Origin: Novosphingobium sp.
Lineage (GTDB): Bacteria; Pseudomonadota; Alphaproteobacteria; Sphingomonadales; Sphingomonadaceae
DNA length: 15,267 bases
NCBI GenBank assembly: GCA_028697875.1
Contig: JAQVEQ010000052.1
Location: forward strand, 1-15,267
Direction: 5' to 3'
The position numbers and the translations under genes are program-made. Of this stretch, positions 14,124 through 15,267 are shown in pieces (the first letter of the stretch is position 1; every line of letters starts with the position of its first letter). The notes under the pieces are model-generated. The model worked only from the letters and a program-made list of their open reading frames with translations. It did not search any database and was not told where the DNA came from.

Positions 14124-14741
14124 ATGTTCACAGGCATCGTCACCGCCATCGGCACGATCAAGGAAAGCGAATCGCGCGGCGACCTGCGCGCCACGATCGC
14201 CTGCCCCTACGATCCGGCGCATATCGCCATCGGCGCTTCGATCGCCTGTTCGGGCGTCTGCCTGACCGTGATCGAACGCGGCGGCAGCGCGGGCGATGCC
14301 TGGTTCACAGTCGACATTTCCGGCGAAACGCAGACCCGCACCGTGCCGGGCCGCTGGACGGCGGGCACGCGGCTCAACCTCGAACCGGCGCTCAAGCTGG
14401 GCGACGAACTGGGCGGTCATATCGTGACCGGCCATGTCGACGCGGTCGGCACCGTGGCCGCGCTCGCGCCGGAAGGCGATTCGACGCGCCTGACCATCGC
14501 CGCGCCCAAGGAAATCGCCGCCTATATCGCGCCCAAAGGCTCGATCACGGTCGACGGCGTCTCGCTGACGGTCAACGCGGTGGACGACCAGCCGGACGGC
14601 TCGGTCCATTTCGGGCTCAACATCATCCCCCACACGGCGGCGGTGACGACACTGGGCACCCTGCAAGCAGGCAGCGCGGTCAACCTGGAGATCGACGTTC
14701 TCGCCCGTTACCTCCAGCGGATGCAGAGCCTGCGGGCCTGA
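14124..14741 (+). CDS. ribE: Riboflavin synthase alpha subunit
   Basis: Catalyses the last step of riboflavin synthesis, dismutation of two 6,7-dimethyl-8-ribityllumazine molecules. It has 205 residues, made of two similar lumazine-binding barrels: the first (1-about 90) with MFTGIVT and ACSGVCLTV (41-49), the second (about 91-190) with GHIVTGHVDAVG (98-109) and TVDGVSLTVNAV (142-153). The ATG at 14124 is chosen because the family always begins MFTGI. It starts 25 bases after the ribD stop. The genes ribB/ribA and ribH, commonly found next in alphaproteobacterial clusters, are absent here, and a terminator-like hairpin follows at once. Confidence 0.97.
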   Translation: MFTGIVTAIGTIKESESRGDLRATIACPYDPAHIAIGASIACSGVCLTVIERGGSAGDAWFTVDISGETQTRTVPGRWTAGTRLNLEPALKLGDELGGHIVTGHVDAVGTVAALAPEGDSTRLTIAAPKEIAAYIAPKGSITVDGVSLTVNAVDDQPDGSVHFGLNIIPHTAAVTTLGTLQAGSAVNLEIDVLARYLQRMQSLRA

Positions 14742-14812
14742 GATCGGCGTCATTGCACGCGTAACGCAGGCGGGCCGCACGGCACCGCCATGCGCAATGA
14801 CGATCCGATTTT
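14742..14812 (+). terminator. Terminator-like hairpin after ribE carrying the CGTCATTGC repeat
   Basis: ATCGG (14743-14747) and CGTCATTGC (14748-14756) pair with GCAATGACG (14794-14802) and CCGAT (14805-14809), leaving a two-base bulge. Four T residues follow (14809-14812). The inner part (about 14757-14793) is GC-rich and can fold further. It starts directly after the ribE stop. The CGTCATTGC core is shared with the hairpin at 6686-6716. Confidence 0.55.
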
Positions 14813-15026
14813 CCTACAGCCCCCGGTCCGTGCCAGACGGGGGCCATGTGCCGTACCCGCTCCCCCTTGCTCCGCCCGGAAACACAGCACGGAACGCAAT
14901 TTTGGAAAGTCACACCCCGATTCACACAAGTGCCTGTTACCAATCGGGAAAAGGCCCAATATCCGGCGTACAAAAACGCCGGATTGCGTCACCCTTGGCT
15001 ACCCACACGGCCCGCGCATAAGGCAA
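14813..15026. other. Gene-free region with two strong hairpins
   Basis: No convincing protein: open frames here have low-quality, shadow-like sequence and no ribosome sites. Base composition is less GC-rich than in the genes around it. Two stems stand out: CCCGATT (14916-14922) with AATCGGG (14942-14948), loop 19 bases; and ATCCGGCGT (14961-14969) with ACGCCGGAT (14976-14984), loop ACAAAA. They may belong to a small RNA or be remnants of a repeat. I could not place a promoter with confidence. Confidence 0.4.
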
Positions 15027-15053
15027 CGGCCGCTCCCCATCGGGGAACGGCCG
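15027..15053 (-). terminator. Terminator candidate of the aminotransferase gene
   Basis: CGGCCG (15027-15032) with TCCCC (15034-15038) pairs with GGGGA (15042-15046) and CGGCCG (15048-15053) around a three-base loop, with one mismatch. It lies 36 bases beyond the aminotransferase stop on the minus strand. Only a short, interrupted T-rich tail follows, so efficiency is uncertain. Confidence 0.5.
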
Positions 15054-15088
15054 CCGTTTCGTGCTTGCGCGAAGTCAGCCGCGCCGGA

Positions 15089-15267
15089 TCACCCGGCGAC
15101 GTCGGCCAGCGCGTCGATGAATTTCTGGATATTGCCCTTGGTCAGGCCCGCCACGTTGATGCGGCTGGTGCCCGCCATGTAGACGCCGTGATCCTCACGG
15201 ATCTTGAGCACCTGTTCCGGGCTGAGGCCGAGGATCGAGAACAGCCCGTTCTGGGTGCCGAGCGGGG
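15089..15267 (-). CDS. Aromatic/aspartate aminotransferase, C-terminal part
   Basis: PLP-dependent class I aminotransferase cut by the right window edge; only the last 58 residues are seen, with no start. The segment QNGLFSILGLSPEQVLKIRE and the ending GVYMAGTSRINVAGLTKGN match the C-terminal domain of the AspC/TyrB group, where the Arg in SRINVAGL binds the substrate carboxylate. Which amino acids are used cannot be told from this part. It converges on ribE across the hairpin-rich gap. Confidence 0.9.
   Translation of the reverse strand, partial: PLGTQNGLFSILGLSPEQVLKIREDHGVYMAGTSRINVAGLTKGNIQKFIDALADVAG

Noticed and set aside
14750..14992. Possible 80-residue protein on the minus strand, and a 130-residue frame on the plus strand, in the gap after ribE
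   Set aside because: No ribosome site, no recognisable domain, and the frames run through hairpins, one of them across the aminotransferase end.

Overview
The window is dense, GC-rich chromosomal DNA from an alphaproteobacterium, most likely of the order Sphingomonadales (Erythrobacter/Novosphingobium-like). The evidence is mitochondrial-type respiratory assembly factors (a ubiquinol-cytochrome c chaperone, COQ9 and a SCO protein), an HslV with an alphaproteobacterial-type propeptide, and the codon bias. The order is an inference from protein character; I ran no search. Nineteen genes are supported, two of them cut by the window edges. I see no tRNA, rRNA, CRISPR array, insertion sequence or phage gene.

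Layout. 1-2853 (+): the end of a POT-type peptide transporter, then a SulP anion transporter with a STAS domain. 2868-5466 (-): bamE, hslV, hslU and a 66-residue DUF1737 protein, the last three packed as an operon. 5619-6670 (+): a UQCC/CBP3-like chaperone and a DUF177 (YceD-like) protein with overlapping stop and start codons, divergent from bamE. 6733-10754 (-): read in transcription order, a secreted ankyrin-repeat protein, COQ9, a Fur-like site, feoA, feoB and ssb, all closely spaced. 10818-12612 (+): SCO lipoprotein, YcgN-type cysteine-cluster protein and YgjP-type metallohydrolase, each overlapping the next. 12673-14741 (+): a membrane-anchored hypothetical protein overlapping ribD, then ribE. 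14742-15088: a 347-base gene-free stretch with several hairpins. 15089-15267 (-): the C-terminal end of an aromatic/aspartate aminotransferase.

How the genes fit together. Several concern energy metabolism and metals: bc1 assembly (UQCC), ubiquinone synthesis (COQ9), copper delivery to cytochrome oxidase (SCO), ferrous iron import (FeoAB) and flavin synthesis (RibD, RibE). Envelope and protein quality control are represented by BamE and HslVU. The window is mainly housekeeping. The less explained parts are the DUF1737 gene behind hslU, the ankyrin-COQ9 pair, the SCO-YcgN-YgjP set, ssb placed behind feoB, a palindromic repeat sharing a core at two gene ends, and the hairpin-rich region before the aminotransferase gene. 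I found no clear sign of a wholly new multi-gene system.
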